DNA of 64,000 nt, from positions 1 to 64,000 of the forward strand of contig QCUQ01000001.1 of assembly GCA_003210655.1 (NCBI GenBank), written 5' to 3'. The translations under genes and the position numbers were made by a program. The notes beneath the pieces were generated by a model. The model had not been told where the DNA came from, searched no databases, and saw only the letters and a program-made list of their open reading frames with translations. Every line of letters starts with the position of its first letter. Position 1 is the stretch's first letter. The stretch comes from Prochlorococcus sp. AG-679-M10. GTDB taxonomy: Bacteria > Cyanobacteriota > Cyanobacteriia > PCC-6307 > Cyanobiaceae. Positions 18,949-28,925 of the stretch are shown here, in pieces.

Positions 18949-20181
18949 TTGATTAATAAAAACATTGAGAATTTTGATTTACTCTCGCCCAAATTAGAAA
19001 GGGAAAATATTCAATTAGGTTTATTAAAAATAAAAAATGCTTTAAAAGATTTAGATGATCCATGCAAAAATATACCCGCTATTCAAATTGTTGGAACAAA
19101 TGGTAAAGGTTCGATTACCGCTTTCATAGAAAACATTCTTTATGCAGATAAAAGGAATATTGGTGTAACTACTTCGCCTCACCTTTTAGATATCTGTGAA
19201 AGGATTAGAGTGAATAAAGAAAAGATTAGTAAGGAAGAATTTGAAAGACTATTTAAGAAAATAAAAAATAATCTTTCAATCCATAAATTATCTCCTTTTG
19301 AACAAATTATTTGTTGTGCACTAAATTTTTTTGATTTTAAAAAAGTAGATTTATTAATTCTTGAAGCTGGTTTAGGTGGACGATTAGACGCTACAACAGC
19401 CCATCCTTTAAGACCAATAATTGCTATTGGCAATATAGGTTTAGACCATAAAGAATATCTTGGAGACTCAATTGAAAAAATTGCAAAAGAAAAAGTAGCT
19501 GTAATTGAAAAAAATGCATTTGTTATTTCTTGTCGTCAAGAAGCTGAAGTTGAGGAAATAATTAAAGCAAGAGTCAGACAAGTAAATGCAAAAATCATAT
19601 GGAAAGAATCACTATATAATGATTACGAAATTGGTTTAAAAGGTAATTTTCAAAAACAAAACGCAGCTGTTGCTATTGGAGTAATTGAAGAACTAATTAA
19701 TTTTGGCTTTAAGGTTAAAGAAAGCTCCATTAGGGAAGGACTTAAGAATGCAAAATGGAGCGGGAGGTTAGAAATAATTAAATGTTTTAATAAAAAGATT
19801 CTTGTTGATTCTGCACATAATTACTCTGCGGCAAAAGCCCTTTCAGAGGAAAGGGAAACTTGGAATAATAATAAGGAAGGGATTTATTGGATTTTAGGAG
19901 TCCAAATACACAAAGATATTGCCTCAATGATAAAAGTTCTTATTAAAGAAAATGATCATATACTTTTAGTCCCAGTTCCTAATCAAGCAAGTTGGAAATT
20001 AAAAGATCTATCTAATATTAACGAGCTAAATCATTTAGATATAAATGAGTTTGAAAAAGTTGATCTTGCTTTTAAATATCTTTTGGAGCTTGAAAAATGG
20101 CCAAAATGTAATCCTGTGCTTACAGGTTCAATATTTTTAGTTGCTGAGTTTATTAAATTTGCAAATAATCAAAAGTTTTAA
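18949..20181 (+). CDS. folC: Folylpolyglutamate / dihydrofolate synthase
   Basis: FolC adds glutamate to dihydropteroate or folates. The Mur-ligase-like ATPase core has the P-loop VGTNGKGSI near residue 49, TTSPHL, LEAGLGGRLDAT, and the C-terminal VDSAHNYSAAKAL. The start is TTG. It lies 12 bp after argD and is probably co-transcribed with it. The stop shares TTAA with the stop of the convergent FAD-dehydrogenase gene. Confidence 0.93.
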   Translation: MINKNIENFDLLSPKLERENIQLGLLKIKNALKDLDDPCKNIPAIQIVGTNGKGSITAFIENILYADKRNIGVTTSPHLLDICERIRVNKEKISKEEFERLFKKIKNNLSIHKLSPFEQIICCALNFFDFKKVDLLILEAGLGGRLDATTAHPLRPIIAIGNIGLDHKEYLGDSIEKIAKEKVAVIEKNAFVISCRQEAEVEEIIKARVRQVNAKIIWKESLYNDYEIGLKGNFQKQNAAVAIGVIEELINFGFKVKESSIREGLKNAKWSGRLEIIKCFNKKILVDSAHNYSAAKALSEERETWNNNKEGIYWILGVQIHKDIASMIKVLIKENDHILLVPVPNQASWKLKDLSNINELNHLDINEFEKVDLAFKYLLELEKWPKCNPVLTGSIFLVAEFIKFANNQKF

Positions 20182-21533
20182 ATATTAAACTCATCTTTTA
20201 TTTCCCACCCTTGCAATTTACCAGGATTTAACAAACCTTTTGGATCAAATTTTAATTTTGCTTTTACTTGATCAGAATCAATAACTCCTAATCCACCTCC
20301 CTCAACAGTTAATACATGTGGATTAAAAATAATTGCTCCCAGTTTCTTACAATTATCTATTATTTGGTTTATTTGATCTGAACTGTGCCATTTTATTACT
20401 GGCAAAGCAGCTAATCTAGGGACTCCTTGTTGAGAAACAGCTTCAAGATGCCAAAGAATATTCTTACCCAATTTTTCTCTCAAAGAATTAATTAGTTCGA
20501 ATTCCTTATCTAGAGGTAAAAGCATCTGTAAATATGTCCAGTTTTTGTCCTTTGCCCTCATATGAAGGGTTGTATGATTCCAAACTACTTCAGAGATTCC
20601 ATTTGTTAATTTATCTTCTTCTCCAAGAAGAAAAGAATTAACTTCATATTTTTTGCAAATTAATTCAATAGTTTTTATCCCCCCAAGCGTTGATTGAATC
20701 AAAATCTTGTGACTTTTAGATTTACCTTTAAACCAGGAAGGCATTTGATCTACAATTTCTTTCTCAAGAATTGCGCCAAGCTTTAAGTCAATTGCTGCAG
20801 TGGTACATGTTTTTAATATTTCGATTGTCTTATTTAACCCTTCACAGTCTATTATTATCGAGTACCACTTACGTTTTATATCAGTAGCGATTAATAATGA
20901 AGTAATAATTCCATTAGTTCCATATGCATGATTTAAAGGTTCTGATTCTTCAGCATCAAATCTTAGAAATTTAGGCTCTTTATTCATTGTTACAGCTTCT
21001 AAACCTATGAGATTCCCTGGATCTCTTAAAAATCCCCATCTAATTGATCCAATACCTCCTGAGCCCCCTGCAATAAAACCTCCTATGGTTGCAGTTTTCC
21101 ATGTACTGGGAAGCAACCTTAATTCTCTTCCATATTTTTCTAGTTCTTTATTTAAATCTCCCATTAAGCATCCAGATTGTACCTTTACGAAACCAGTCTC
21201 AGGATAAAATTCTTCAATTTTATTTAAATAATTCATTTGCATAACAATGCCTTTAAACAAAGGGACAGCTTGTCCATAATTACCTGTTCCTGAACCTCTT
21301 AAAGTAAGTGGTATCGAAAATTCCCAACAAATTTCTGCTACTTTCTTTACTGCATTTTGATCCAAAGGTCTTACCGCCAAGTCAGCGATACAACCATCTA
21401 GTTTCTTTTCGAGTATTGGAGAATAATTATAAAAGTCTTTTGAAAGCCTTTTTACATCGGAAGTCCTTTCAATAATTTCTAAATTATCAATTTTTTTTAA
21501 TTGTTCTATTAATTTCGAATTTCTTAATGACAT
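20178..21533 (-). CDS. FAD-linked oxidoreductase (GlcD-like)
   Basis: This is a flavin dehydrogenase of the FAD_binding_4/FAD-oxidase C-terminal type, the family of glycolate and D-lactate dehydrogenases. The FAD-binding region contains LTLRGSGTGNYGQAVP and FIAGGSGGIGSIRWG. The C-terminal end has the family-typical KFDPKGLLNPGKLQGW. No iron-sulfur partner (GlcF) is adjacent, so the substrate cannot be named. It is followed on the same strand, in reverse order, by an amidohydrolase 38 bp upstream, which may share its transcript. Confidence 0.85.
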   Translation of the reverse strand: MSLRNSKLIEQLKKIDNLEIIERTSDVKRLSKDFYNYSPILEKKLDGCIADLAVRPLDQNAVKKVAEICWEFSIPLTLRGSGTGNYGQAVPLFKGIVMQMNYLNKIEEFYPETGFVKVQSGCLMGDLNKELEKYGRELRLLPSTWKTATIGGFIAGGSGGIGSIRWGFLRDPGNLIGLEAVTMNKEPKFLRFDAEESEPLNHAYGTNGIITSLLIATDIKRKWYSIIIDCEGLNKTIEILKTCTTAAIDLKLGAILEKEIVDQMPSWFKGKSKSHKILIQSTLGGIKTIELICKKYEVNSFLLGEEDKLTNGISEVVWNHTTLHMRAKDKNWTYLQMLLPLDKEFELINSLREKLGKNILWHLEAVSQQGVPRLAALPVIKWHSSDQINQIIDNCKKLGAIIFNPHVLTVEGGGLGVIDSDQVKAKLKFDPKGLLNPGKLQGWEIKDEFNI

Positions 21534-21571
21534 TAGTAATTAATTTTTTACTTTAAATATAAAATAATTGA

Positions 21572-22807
21572 TTAGCTATACAATTCGCCGTTTATATAGA
21601 CTTCTCTTTTAAAATTAGTTGAGAAAATATCCGCCCACTTTTCAGCATATAAAAGAACAAAATCCACAGGACAACCTTTTTTAACCAACCCGTCCCAATT
21701 TAAATTTAATAATCTACTTGGTGACAAAAAAATGGAAGATAAAGTTAATCTTTCCCAAGGATTTAATTGAAGCATTGGCATTGCAAGAGACATCAAATAA
21801 ACGGGATCGTAATTTCCAAACGGATACCAAGGATCTTGAACATTATCGCTCCCGATAGAAACATCGACTAATGATTTTTGTAGTTGCTTTATTGGTGCAA
21901 CTGGTCTATTTAAAGATGTACTTTTTTCATTACGATTGAGCAACCAGAAATTTGTAAGAGGAAGTGCAATCACTTTTATATCTTTCTCAGCAATTTTGCT
22001 TCCTAGATTAAGTATCTCGTTATTATTAAGAGATAAAATACTACTTAAATGACTACATGTTATTGGGACTTTAATATTTAATCTATCAATAGTTTCCAAA
22101 AGAACTTTTATACCCGCTCCTGGCTCAATAGTTGATTCATCTATGTGTAGATCAATTTCTAATTTATATTTATCTGCAAGCAAGAGAGTTTTAGAGAGCA
22201 AATATTTTACTTTTGCTTTATTTGTGAAGGGAGGAACAAGAACTCCCCCTAAAATACCGTTTTCCTTAGAAAATATTTTTGCTAATTCCTCTCCATGTGG
22301 AGTATCCCAAAACTCCAATGGGGCTAATGCTACATATTGCAATTTCAACTTAGAAGAATATTTTTTTTGAAGTTTAAAAAGCTCATCCCAAATATTATTA
22401 TCCTGACTTTCGTATGTATCAACATGACTTCTAATAGCTCTATAACCATTTTTAAGAGCGAAGTTTAGTGATTTTTCAGCTCTCTCCATAACTTTATTTA
22501 TAGAACGAGTTTTATGCTCCTCTAAATTTACTAATAATGCCTCTTGATAGTTTGATTTAAAATTAGGAAACTCTCCAAAAGTGAAAGATTTATCAAAATG
22601 TGAGTGAGTTTCAACAAATCTAGGAAAAAGAATTTTTTTTGGTTTTTTATTTTTGATATTTATAGGCTTTAGTTCAGAAACAATTCCTTTTTCCCAAGCA
22701 ACAAAAACAGAAGCAAAATCCTCATTATCAACGTTGAGGTTATCAGTATTTTCTATTTCACAAAGGCATCTGGGTATAAGAACCTCTGTGTTTCCGGAAT
22801 TACTCAA
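21572..22807 (-). CDS. Amidohydrolase, cytosine-deaminase-like
   Basis: This is a metal-dependent hydrolase of the amidohydrolase superfamily. Metal-binding motifs appear in order: ETHSHFDKS, RSHVDTY, DLHIDES, CSHLS and the catalytic Asp in IGSDNVQDPW. This pattern is closest to CodA-type cytosine deaminases, but pterin or other cyclic amidine substrates are possible. It lies upstream of the FAD dehydrogenase on the same strand. The 411 aa length is normal for the family. Confidence 0.8.
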   Translation of the reverse strand: MSNSGNTEVLIPRCLCEIENTDNLNVDNEDFASVFVAWEKGIVSELKPINIKNKKPKKILFPRFVETHSHFDKSFTFGEFPNFKSNYQEALLVNLEEHKTRSINKVMERAEKSLNFALKNGYRAIRSHVDTYESQDNNIWDELFKLQKKYSSKLKLQYVALAPLEFWDTPHGEELAKIFSKENGILGGVLVPPFTNKAKVKYLLSKTLLLADKYKLEIDLHIDESTIEPGAGIKVLLETIDRLNIKVPITCSHLSSILSLNNNEILNLGSKIAEKDIKVIALPLTNFWLLNRNEKSTSLNRPVAPIKQLQKSLVDVSIGSDNVQDPWYPFGNYDPVYLMSLAMPMLQLNPWERLTLSSIFLSPSRLLNLNWDGLVKKGCPVDFVLLYAEKWADIFSTNFKREVYINGELYS

Positions 22808-22942
22808 GATTTTTTTTGATTTTTATTCTATTTTAAAACATCAATAAAACTTATATAGAAATAGGAAAATACTTCAAAATCTTCTTAAACATACAAATAT
22901 GCATGAAATTTTACACGTAAGTTGTTAAATTTATAAATGTGA

Positions 22943-23016
22943 GGCGGGCGTCGCCAAGTGGTTAAGGCAGTGGCTTGTGGCGCCGCTATTCGGGGGTTCG
23001 AATCCCCTCGCTCGCC
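22943..23016 (+). tRNA. tRNA-His(GTG)
   Basis: The acceptor arms gcgggcg and cgctcgc pair with one G-T. The anticodon stem gtggc/gccgc encloses ttgtggc, so the anticodon is GTG. The extra G at position -1 (22943) and C73 (23016), identity elements of tRNA-His, are both encoded. The T arm is ggggg-ttcgaat-cccct. No CCA is encoded. Confidence 0.96.
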
Positions 23017-23031
23017 CTCAAAATATTGCTC

Positions 23032-23056
23032 CAAAATTATTTAAATTATAATTTTG
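23032..23056 (+). terminator. AT-rich hairpin after tRNA-His
   Basis: CAAAATTAT and ATAATTTTG are exact complements separated by seven bases (ttaaatt). It lies 16 bases after the tRNA and 33 before miaB. It could be a weak terminator or 3' processing structure for the tRNA, though no U-run follows. Role is inference. Confidence 0.35.
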
Positions 23057-23088
23057 AATGAACAAACTCCTTCAAAACTTTTAGCAAA

Positions 23089-24483
23089 GTGCTAACCAAA
23101 CCAATACAAGAAGAAAAAAAGTCTTATAAAAATTCCTCTATTGGTAGTTATTGGATAACAACTTTTGGTTGCCAAATGAATAAAGCAGATTCCGAAAGGA
23201 TGGCTGGCACTCTTGAAAAAATGGGGTATTCCAGAGCTATTGATGAATTAAAAGCGGATCTAGTTTTATATAACACCTGCACTATAAGAGATAGCGCTCA
23301 ACAAAAGGTTTATAGCTTTTTAGGAAAGCAAGTCAAAAGAAAGCATAGTACTCCAAAATTAAAATTAGTTGTAGCAGGTTGCCTCGCACAACAAGAGGGT
23401 GAATCTCTTTTAAGAAGAGTTCCTGAAATTGATCTAATAATGGGACCACAACACGTTAACAATCTTGAAAATCTTTTAGAGAGGGTTGATTCAGGTAATC
23501 AAGTCGTTGCCACTGAAGAAACTTTTATATCTGAAGATATTACTAATGCAAGAAGAGATAGCTCTATTTGTGGTTGGGTGAATATCATTTATGGTTGCAA
23601 TGAAAGATGCTCTTATTGTGTTGTACCATCTGTTAGAGGTAAAGAGCAGTCAAGATATCCAGGCGCAATTAAGAGTGAAATACAAACTTTAGCTCAAAAA
23701 AATTTTAAAGAAGTAACTCTTCTAGGACAAAATATTGATGCTTACGGTAGAGATCTCCCAGGGACGACAAAAGAGGGGAGAAAAGAAAATACCCTTACTG
23801 ATCTTCTTTATTTTATTCATGATGTAGATGGAATTAGAAGAATAAGATTTTCTACTAGTCATCCAAAATATTTTTCAAAAAGACTCATAAAAGCTTGTTA
23901 TGAATTAGACAAAGTTTGTGAGCATTTTCATATTCCCTTCCAAAGTGGAAATGATGAAATCCTGAGATTAATGGCTAGAGGTTATACAATTGATAAATAT
24001 AAAAGAATAATTGAAAATATAAGACTTTTAATGCCAAATGCATCAATTACTGCTGATGCCATAGTTGCTTTCCCTGGAGAAACAGAAAAACAATATCGTG
24101 ATACATTAAAACTAATATCTGATATTGGTTTTGATCAAGTAATGACCGCCGCCTACTCTCCAAGACCAAATACTCCGGCTGCGATATGGGTTAATCAAAT
24201 TCCTGAAAAAGTTAAAAAAGAAAGATTAAAAGAAATTAATGAGCTAGTTGAAACAACCTCTAGAAAAAGAAATCAAAGATATTTAAATAATATTGAAAGT
24301 GTTTTAATTGAGGGCTTGAATCCAAAAAATACATCCCAAATAATGGGGAGAACCAGAACGAACAGACTTACTTTTGTAGAAATACCTAAAAATATTGAAT
24401 TTAATTATTCATTTGGTGATGAAATAAATGTCAAAATAACGGAAGTAAGATCCTTTTCTTTAAGTGGTCAAATTTGCGCGTAA
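23089..24483 (+). CDS. miaB: tRNA-2-methylthio-N6-dimethylallyladenosine synthase MiaB
   Basis: MiaB adds the methylthio group to i6A-37 of tRNAs reading UNN codons, using radical SAM chemistry and two iron-sulfur clusters. The UPF0004 domain supplies three cysteines ([22 protein letters not shown]). The radical SAM motif is [12 protein letters not shown] near residue 170. A C-terminal TRAM domain follows. The start is GTG 23089. Ten bases separate it from ddl. Another tRNA-thiolation gene, mnmA, is also in the window. Confidence 0.95.
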   Translation: MLTKPIQEEKKSYKNSSIGSYWITTFGCQMNKADSERMAGTLEKMGYSRAIDELKADLVLYNTCTIRDSAQQKVYSFLGKQVKRKHSTPKLKLVVAGCLAQQEGESLLRRVPEIDLIMGPQHVNNLENLLERVDSGNQVVATEETFISEDITNARRDSSICGWVNIIYGCNERCSYCVVPSVRGKEQSRYPGAIKSEIQTLAQKNFKEVTLLGQNIDAYGRDLPGTTKEGRKENTLTDLLYFIHDVDGIRRIRFSTSHPKYFSKRLIKACYELDKVCEHFHIPFQSGNDEILRLMARGYTIDKYKRIIENIRLLMPNASITADAIVAFPGETEKQYRDTLKLISDIGFDQVMTAAYSPRPNTPAAIWVNQIPEKVKKERLKEINELVETTSRKRNQRYLNNIESVLIEGLNPKNTSQIMGRTRTNRLTFVEIPKNIEFNYSFGDEINVKITEVRSFSLSGQICA

Positions 24484-24492
24484 TTTTTCTAA

Positions 24493-25560
24493 ATGTTAGA
24501 AAAAGAAAAAAAATGTATTGGAATTATTTTTGGAGGAGAGTCTAACGAGCATTATGTTTCAATATCTTCAGCCAAGACAGTTTTTAAAGCCTTAATTTCC
24601 AAAACAAACATAGATAGATTTAGGGTAAAAGCTTTTTATATCAACAAGCATGGTGTTTGGCTTGATAACGATCAATCTTACGAATTATTAAAAGAAATTA
24701 ATAGAAATGAAACGGATGACAAGTACCAAGTGTTACCTAAAGGAGAAATAAACTTTTTAAATAAAATAGACTTTCAAAGTATTGATATATGGTTCCCCCT
24801 TTTGCATGGTTTAAATGGAGAAGATGGCGCAATTCATGGATTATTAAAATTTACCCAAAAACCCATAGTGGGAGGAGGAATTCTAGGTTCAGCTCTTGGT
24901 ATGGATAAAATATTAATGAAAAAAATATTTTCACATTTAGGAATTCCACAAGTGAATTATTTAGCTATCCAAAATCATAATCTTAGTGATAATAATGTTA
25001 AAAATAATTTATCTATAGAGATTATTGAAAAATTAAAGTTACCAGTTTTTGTTAAACCTGCTAATTCAGGGTCTTCACTTGGTATCTCTAAGGCCAAAAC
25101 CAAATTAGAAATAATTAAAGCTTTAGAAAAGGCTTGGGAAACAGACTCAAGAATTGTTGTTGAGGAAGGTTTAGATGTTAGAGAACTTGAATGCGGAATA
25201 ATTGGCAATTTAAAACTTTACGCATCTGAAATTGGTGAAGTTTCCTATTCAACAGATTGGTACGATTTTGATTCAAAATATTCTATGGATAATCAAATAA
25301 TTATTCCAGCTGATATTGATTCTCAAATCTCAAAACAAATTAAAGATATTTCTATTCGAAGTTGTAGAGCATTAAATATTTACGGTTTCGCAAGGGTTGA
25401 TTTCTTTTTAGAAAAGATTTCAAATAAAATTTTTTTGAATGAAATTAATACAATTCCTGGTTTTACTACTAAAAGTATGTTTCCCATGCTTTGGAATGCT
25501 TCAGGTTTAAATATTGAGCAACTTGTGGCTAAACTAATTGATATATCCACAGATTTATAG
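24493..25560 (+). CDS. ddl: D-alanine--D-alanine ligase
   Basis: Ddl joins two D-alanines for the peptidoglycan pentapeptide. It is an ATP-grasp enzyme with IIFGGESNEHYVS at the N-terminus, PLLHGLNGEDG, the ATP-binding FVKPANSGSSLGIS, and the C-terminal NEINTIPGFTTKS. The 355 aa length is typical. It opens a division and wall run: ddl, a small membrane gene, ftsQ and ftsZ, the cyanobacterial remnant of a dcw cluster. Confidence 0.96.
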   Translation: MLEKEKKCIGIIFGGESNEHYVSISSAKTVFKALISKTNIDRFRVKAFYINKHGVWLDNDQSYELLKEINRNETDDKYQVLPKGEINFLNKIDFQSIDIWFPLLHGLNGEDGAIHGLLKFTQKPIVGGGILGSALGMDKILMKKIFSHLGIPQVNYLAIQNHNLSDNNVKNNLSIEIIEKLKLPVFVKPANSGSSLGISKAKTKLEIIKALEKAWETDSRIVVEEGLDVRELECGIIGNLKLYASEIGEVSYSTDWYDFDSKYSMDNQIIIPADIDSQISKQIKDISIRSCRALNIYGFARVDFFLEKISNKIFLNEINTIPGFTTKSMFPMLWNASGLNIEQLVAKLIDISTDL

Positions 25561-25571
25561 ATTAAAGTCAA

Positions 25572-25982
25572 ATGTTGCATGGACTACTTTGGTTACCATT
25601 ACTTTTAATTTTCATTCTATTAACTGCGCTTGGTTGGCTAGAAAGAAGAAGACAAAATCTTTTTAGGAATTGGGCTAGTGGTTCTGAAATTTGCAAGTTA
25701 GATAGTTCTGGTGCAGCCTTTTTAAAAGATGGTGAATTAAGATGGAGTGAATTTGAAGCTGGAATATTTGAAGAGAAAGATAGTTTCACAATAAAGAAAC
25801 TTGAACTAGTAGAGCTGATGGCCCTTACCTCAGGAGAAGCTCCTTTAACCAATGAATCTCAAGGTAAGTGTAGGCTCAGACTCGTTGGGGATGGCAAAGA
25901 GATGGATGTTCCATTTTCAGATGCAGAGAGAGCTAGAGAATGGATGGATCAACTGATGGAAAAAGCTAGATGTGATTTGTGA
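25572..25982 (+). CDS. Conserved small membrane protein between ddl and ftsQ
   Basis: It has an N-terminal hydrophobic helix (about residues 2-20, LLWLPLLLIFILLTALGW), a short Arg-rich stretch, and a soluble, acidic region of about 110 residues with WSEFEAGIFEEKD and a final DAERAREWMDQLME. I recognise no named domain. Position between ddl and ftsQ, and the GTGA overlap with ftsQ, imply an envelope or division role. This is inference from context. Confidence 0.75.
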   Translation: MLHGLLWLPLLLIFILLTALGWLERRRQNLFRNWASGSEICKLDSSGAAFLKDGELRWSEFEAGIFEEKDSFTIKKLELVELMALTSGEAPLTNESQGKCRLRLVGDGKEMDVPFSDAERAREWMDQLMEKARCDL

Positions 25983-26704
25983 AGGATAAACAAAAAGGAA
26001 AAAAAAGAAGGTTTTTTTTGTTAATTACATTTTTATTCTTTTCAAGTTATGCAACCTCTAAAATTTTAAAGAAAGTTCGTTACCAAGACGTATCTATTAT
26101 TGGTAGCGAATTATTTTCTATCGACGATATTGTTGCTAACTCATCTCTAAATTTTCCGACTCCATTGATATCTGTCAAAACCACCTACACAGAAAAAGAA
26201 TTAAAAAAAAATTTATCTCTAAAGAATGTTTCAGTTTCTAGACAAATATTTCCTTTTGGTTTAAAAATTCTAATTAAAACAAGAACACCAATAGCCTACG
26301 GCGAGAGAATTTTTAAAGGGGAAACAATAACTGGTTTTATTGATGAAGATGGTTATTTTATAAATGAAAAATATTCAGATCAAGTAAATTTGAAAAAATT
26401 ATCGAGTAAAATTTTTGGATGGAAAGAAAACTTTAGAGAAACAATATCAAAATTTTTGAATTCTCAAAAAAATAGCGATATTGAATTCATTACAATGACC
26501 TTCTCGCCAAATGGCTTCTTAACTGTAGAGGAAAAAAGTCTAAAAACGATACTGTTGGGATTCAACCCAAAAATAATCGAAACTCAAATACAAATAATTA
26601 GTGATATCAAAAATCAAATGAAGGATATCAATCTATTAGAAAAAATAGATAATATCGACATAACTGACCCCAACAACCCAAAAATTAAAGTGTTCAAACC
26701 CTAA
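25979..26704 (+). CDS. ftsQ: Cell-division protein FtsQ
   Basis: FtsQ links early and late divisome proteins through its periplasmic domain. A short basic cytoplasmic tail precedes one membrane helix (about residues 12-30). A POTRA domain follows (VRYQDVSIIGSELFSIDDIV), and the FtsQ beta domain ends at about residue 240. The start is GTG, which overlaps the TGA of the previous gene (GTGA), indicating coupling. It lies 177 bp upstream of ftsZ. Similarity to FtsQ is weak in sequence but clear in layout and position. Confidence 0.88.
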   Translation: MKDKQKGKKRRFFLLITFLFFSSYATSKILKKVRYQDVSIIGSELFSIDDIVANSSLNFPTPLISVKTTYTEKELKKNLSLKNVSVSRQIFPFGLKILIKTRTPIAYGERIFKGETITGFIDEDGYFINEKYSDQVNLKKLSSKIFGWKENFRETISKFLNSQKNSDIEFITMTFSPNGFLTVEEKSLKTILLGFNPKIIETQIQIISDIKNQMKDINLLEKIDNIDITDPNNPKIKVFKP

Positions 26705-26800
26705 TAATTCGAAACTAATTTCATAAAAGTTTTTTTGATCAGTACAGTGTTGGTAAGGGTTTAGGATAAACACTCAATTTTTTGACAAGTTAATATTTAA

Positions 26801-26866
26801 GGACTTTCTTCAAGAAAATCCAACATATAAGCTTAGTGAGTTCATAATGCACCCAATACTAGTATT
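26801..26866 (+). promoter_or_regulatory. Dyads in the ftsZ leader
   Basis: The 177-bp gap before ftsZ holds two inverted repeats. GGACTTTCTT-c-AAGAAAATCC (26801-26821) has one mismatch per arm. AATACTAGTATT (26855-26866) is a perfect 12-bp palindrome ending 15 bases before the start codon. Either could be an operator or leader structure. A TTGACA at 26783-26788 could be a -35 box, but I find no convincing -10 at the right distance. Confidence 0.35.
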
Positions 26867-26881
26867 TGATTTTATTTAGAG

Positions 26882-27997
26882 ATGAGCTTCGGAAACAATC
26901 CAAACTTTGATCAATCAAGAGACATTCTCCCCAGTCAGAATGCCAAAATTGAAGTAATTGGTGTTGGGGGTGGTGGAAGTAATGCTGTTAACAGGATGAT
27001 TGATTGTGATCTTGAAGGTGTTTCTTTCAGAGTTCTTAATACTGATGCCCAAGCCTTACTGCAGTCCTCGGCTGAGCGAAGAGTCCAATTAGGCCAGAAT
27101 TTAACGAGAGGTCTCGGAGCAGGAGGGAATCCAAGTATCGGTCAAAAGGCTGCAGAAGAGTCTAGAGATGAACTTCAACAATCACTAGAGGGATCCGACT
27201 TGGTTTTTATAGCAGCAGGAATGGGTGGAGGTACTGGCACAGGAGCAGCTCCGGTTGTTGCTGAAGTTGCGAAGCAAAGTGGCGCATTAACAATTGGCAT
27301 AGTAACTAAACCATTTACTTTTGAAGGGAAAAGAAGAATGCGTCAAGCAGAAGAAGGAATTGCAAGATTGGCAGAAAATGTTGACACTCTTATTGTCATC
27401 CCAAATGATCGATTAAAAGAGGTTTCTTCGGGTGCTTCTATTCAAGAAGCGTACAGGAATGCTGATGATGTTCTAAGAATGGGAGTTCAAGGTATAAGTG
27501 AAGTAATAACCCGCCCAGGAGAGGTTAATCTTGATTTTGCCGATGTGAGATCAGTCATGACTGAAGCTGGTACAGCGCTTCTTGGTGTGGGCATTGGATC
27601 TGGCCGATCTAGAGCCATAGAAGCGGCTCAAGCGGCTATTAATAGTCCATTACTTGAAGCAGGAAGAATTGATGGAGCAAAAGGTTGTCTTGTAAATATA
27701 ACTGGAGGAAGAGATTTAACTCTTGACGATGTGAACGCAGTTGGAGAAGTTATTAGTGATGTTGTAGATCAGGATGCAAATATAATCGTTGGTCAAGCGG
27801 TTAACGAAGATATGGATGGTGAGATACAGGTTACTGTTATTGCAACAGGATTTGATACAAACCAACCATTGAAGCAACAGAGAATTAAAAACAGATTATC
27901 TACTCAATCTTTTTATAATGTTTCCGATAATAAAGAGACTGGAGCAAGTATTCCAGATTTTTTAAGATTAAGGCAGAATAAAAAAGATATTGAATAA
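26882..27997 (+). CDS. ftsZ: Cell-division GTPase FtsZ
   Basis: FtsZ is the tubulin-like protein that forms the division ring. The GTP-binding signature [13 protein letters not shown] lies near residue 118, and the N-terminal [14 protein letters not shown] and T7-loop region [11 protein letters not shown] are conserved. The 371-aa length is normal. The C-terminus ends [16 protein letters not shown], where PDFLRLR is the usual conserved tail peptide that binds partners such as Ftn2. It closes the ddl-ftsQ-ftsZ run. Confidence 0.98.
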   Translation: MSFGNNPNFDQSRDILPSQNAKIEVIGVGGGGSNAVNRMIDCDLEGVSFRVLNTDAQALLQSSAERRVQLGQNLTRGLGAGGNPSIGQKAAEESRDELQQSLEGSDLVFIAAGMGGGTGTGAAPVVAEVAKQSGALTIGIVTKPFTFEGKRRMRQAEEGIARLAENVDTLIVIPNDRLKEVSSGASIQEAYRNADDVLRMGVQGISEVITRPGEVNLDFADVRSVMTEAGTALLGVGIGSGRSRAIEAAQAAINSPLLEAGRIDGAKGCLVNITGGRDLTLDDVNAVGEVISDVVDQDANIIVGQAVNEDMDGEIQVTVIATGFDTNQPLKQQRIKNRLSTQSFYNVSDNKETGASIPDFLRLRQNKKDIE

Positions 27998-28012
27998 TCG
28001 CTAAAGTTAAGT

Positions 28013-28106
28013 GACTCGGTTATCTCGCCTGCCTCAAGCATCCCTTGTGGCTGCTACCTTCCGATCCTGACCAGGTTTGGGCGTTAAAACCGCGAAAGGC
28101 CGAGTC
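28013..28106 (-). ncRNA. ffs: SRP RNA (4.5S type)
   Basis: Read on the minus strand, it contains the conserved Ffh-binding core GGTCAGGATCGGAAGGTAGC with a GGAA tetraloop, followed by AGCCACAAGG. The ends gactcgg and ccgagtc pair perfectly and close a 94-nt hairpin. It lies on the opposite strand between ftsZ and panB. The protein partner, ffh, is at the left edge of the window. Ends are set from the terminal stem and may extend a few bases. Confidence 0.95.
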
Positions 28107-28151
28107 AAAAATATAATAGCAATTTTTGATAAAAAAAGATACGTAGCTCTT

Positions 28152-28925
28152 ATGTTGCCATCAGAACTAGTTAAATATAAAAAAAATTCTCAAAAGATTA
28201 TTGCATTAACTGCATGGGATTCTATTTCAGGCTCTCTAGCTGAGCAATCAGGAGCAGATATCGTTCTAGTGGGTGACTCTTTAGCAATGGTCTGTTTAGG
28301 ATACAAATCGACCTTGCCTGTTACGTTAGAGAATATGATCTATCACACAAATGCAGTTTCTAGAGGGTTCAGCAAAGCAATAGAAGAACAGTCTTTATTA
28401 GTATGTGATATGCCTTTTCTTACTTATCAATGCGGAGAAAACAAGGCAGTGGAATATGCCGGAAAAATAATTAAGAACACCTATGCAAAGGCAGTAAAAG
28501 TTGAGGGTGCTGATCCAGAGGTTCAAAATGTTATTTCAAGATTAATAAGGATGGGAATTCCTGTCATGGGACATTTAGGGCTTACTCCACAGAGCTATTT
28601 AAATCTAGGATTTAAACAACAAGGGATTAATTTAGAAAGTCAAGAAAAAATCAAAAGAGATGCTTTATCACTAGAAAAGTTAGGATGTTTTTCTATAGTT
28701 TTAGAACATATTCCAGAATTACTTGCTAAAGAAATTCAAACCGAATTGGGAATACCAACAATAGGCATTGGTGCAGGAAACTTTTGTGATGGACAAGTAA
28801 GAGTTACTGCTGATTTATTAGGACTAAATGATAAGCAACCTCCATTTTGTAGACCAATTATTGATGGAAAGAAAATTTTTGGTGAAAAACTAAAAGAATG
28901 GGCAGCATCTGAAAGGCTCAGTTAA
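28152..28925 (+). CDS. panB: 3-methyl-2-oxobutanoate hydroxymethyltransferase
   Basis: PanB makes ketopantoate from alpha-ketoisovalerate in pantothenate synthesis. Family motifs are LTAWDSISGSLAEQSG, LVGDSLAMV, VKVEGA, VMGHLGLTPQS and IPTIGIGAG. The ORF track begins at 28077 inside the SRP RNA; ATG 28152 gives MLPSELVKYKK, the usual N-terminus, and a normal length of 257 aa. Its 3' end overlaps the convergent hemW gene by 8 bp. Confidence 0.95.
   Translation: MLPSELVKYKKNSQKIIALTAWDSISGSLAEQSGADIVLVGDSLAMVCLGYKSTLPVTLENMIYHTNAVSRGFSKAIEEQSLLVCDMPFLTYQCGENKAVEYAGKIIKNTYAKAVKVEGADPEVQNVISRLIRMGIPVMGHLGLTPQSYLNLGFKQQGINLESQEKIKRDALSLEKLGCFSIVLEHIPELLAKEIQTELGIPTIGIGAGNFCDGQVRVTADLLGLNDKQPPFCRPIIDGKKIFGEKLKEWAASERLS

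Noticed and set aside
28077-28151. ORF-track extension of panB (MGVKTAKGRV...)
   Set aside because: It overlaps the SRP RNA gene; ATG 28152 gives the family N-terminus MLPSELV.
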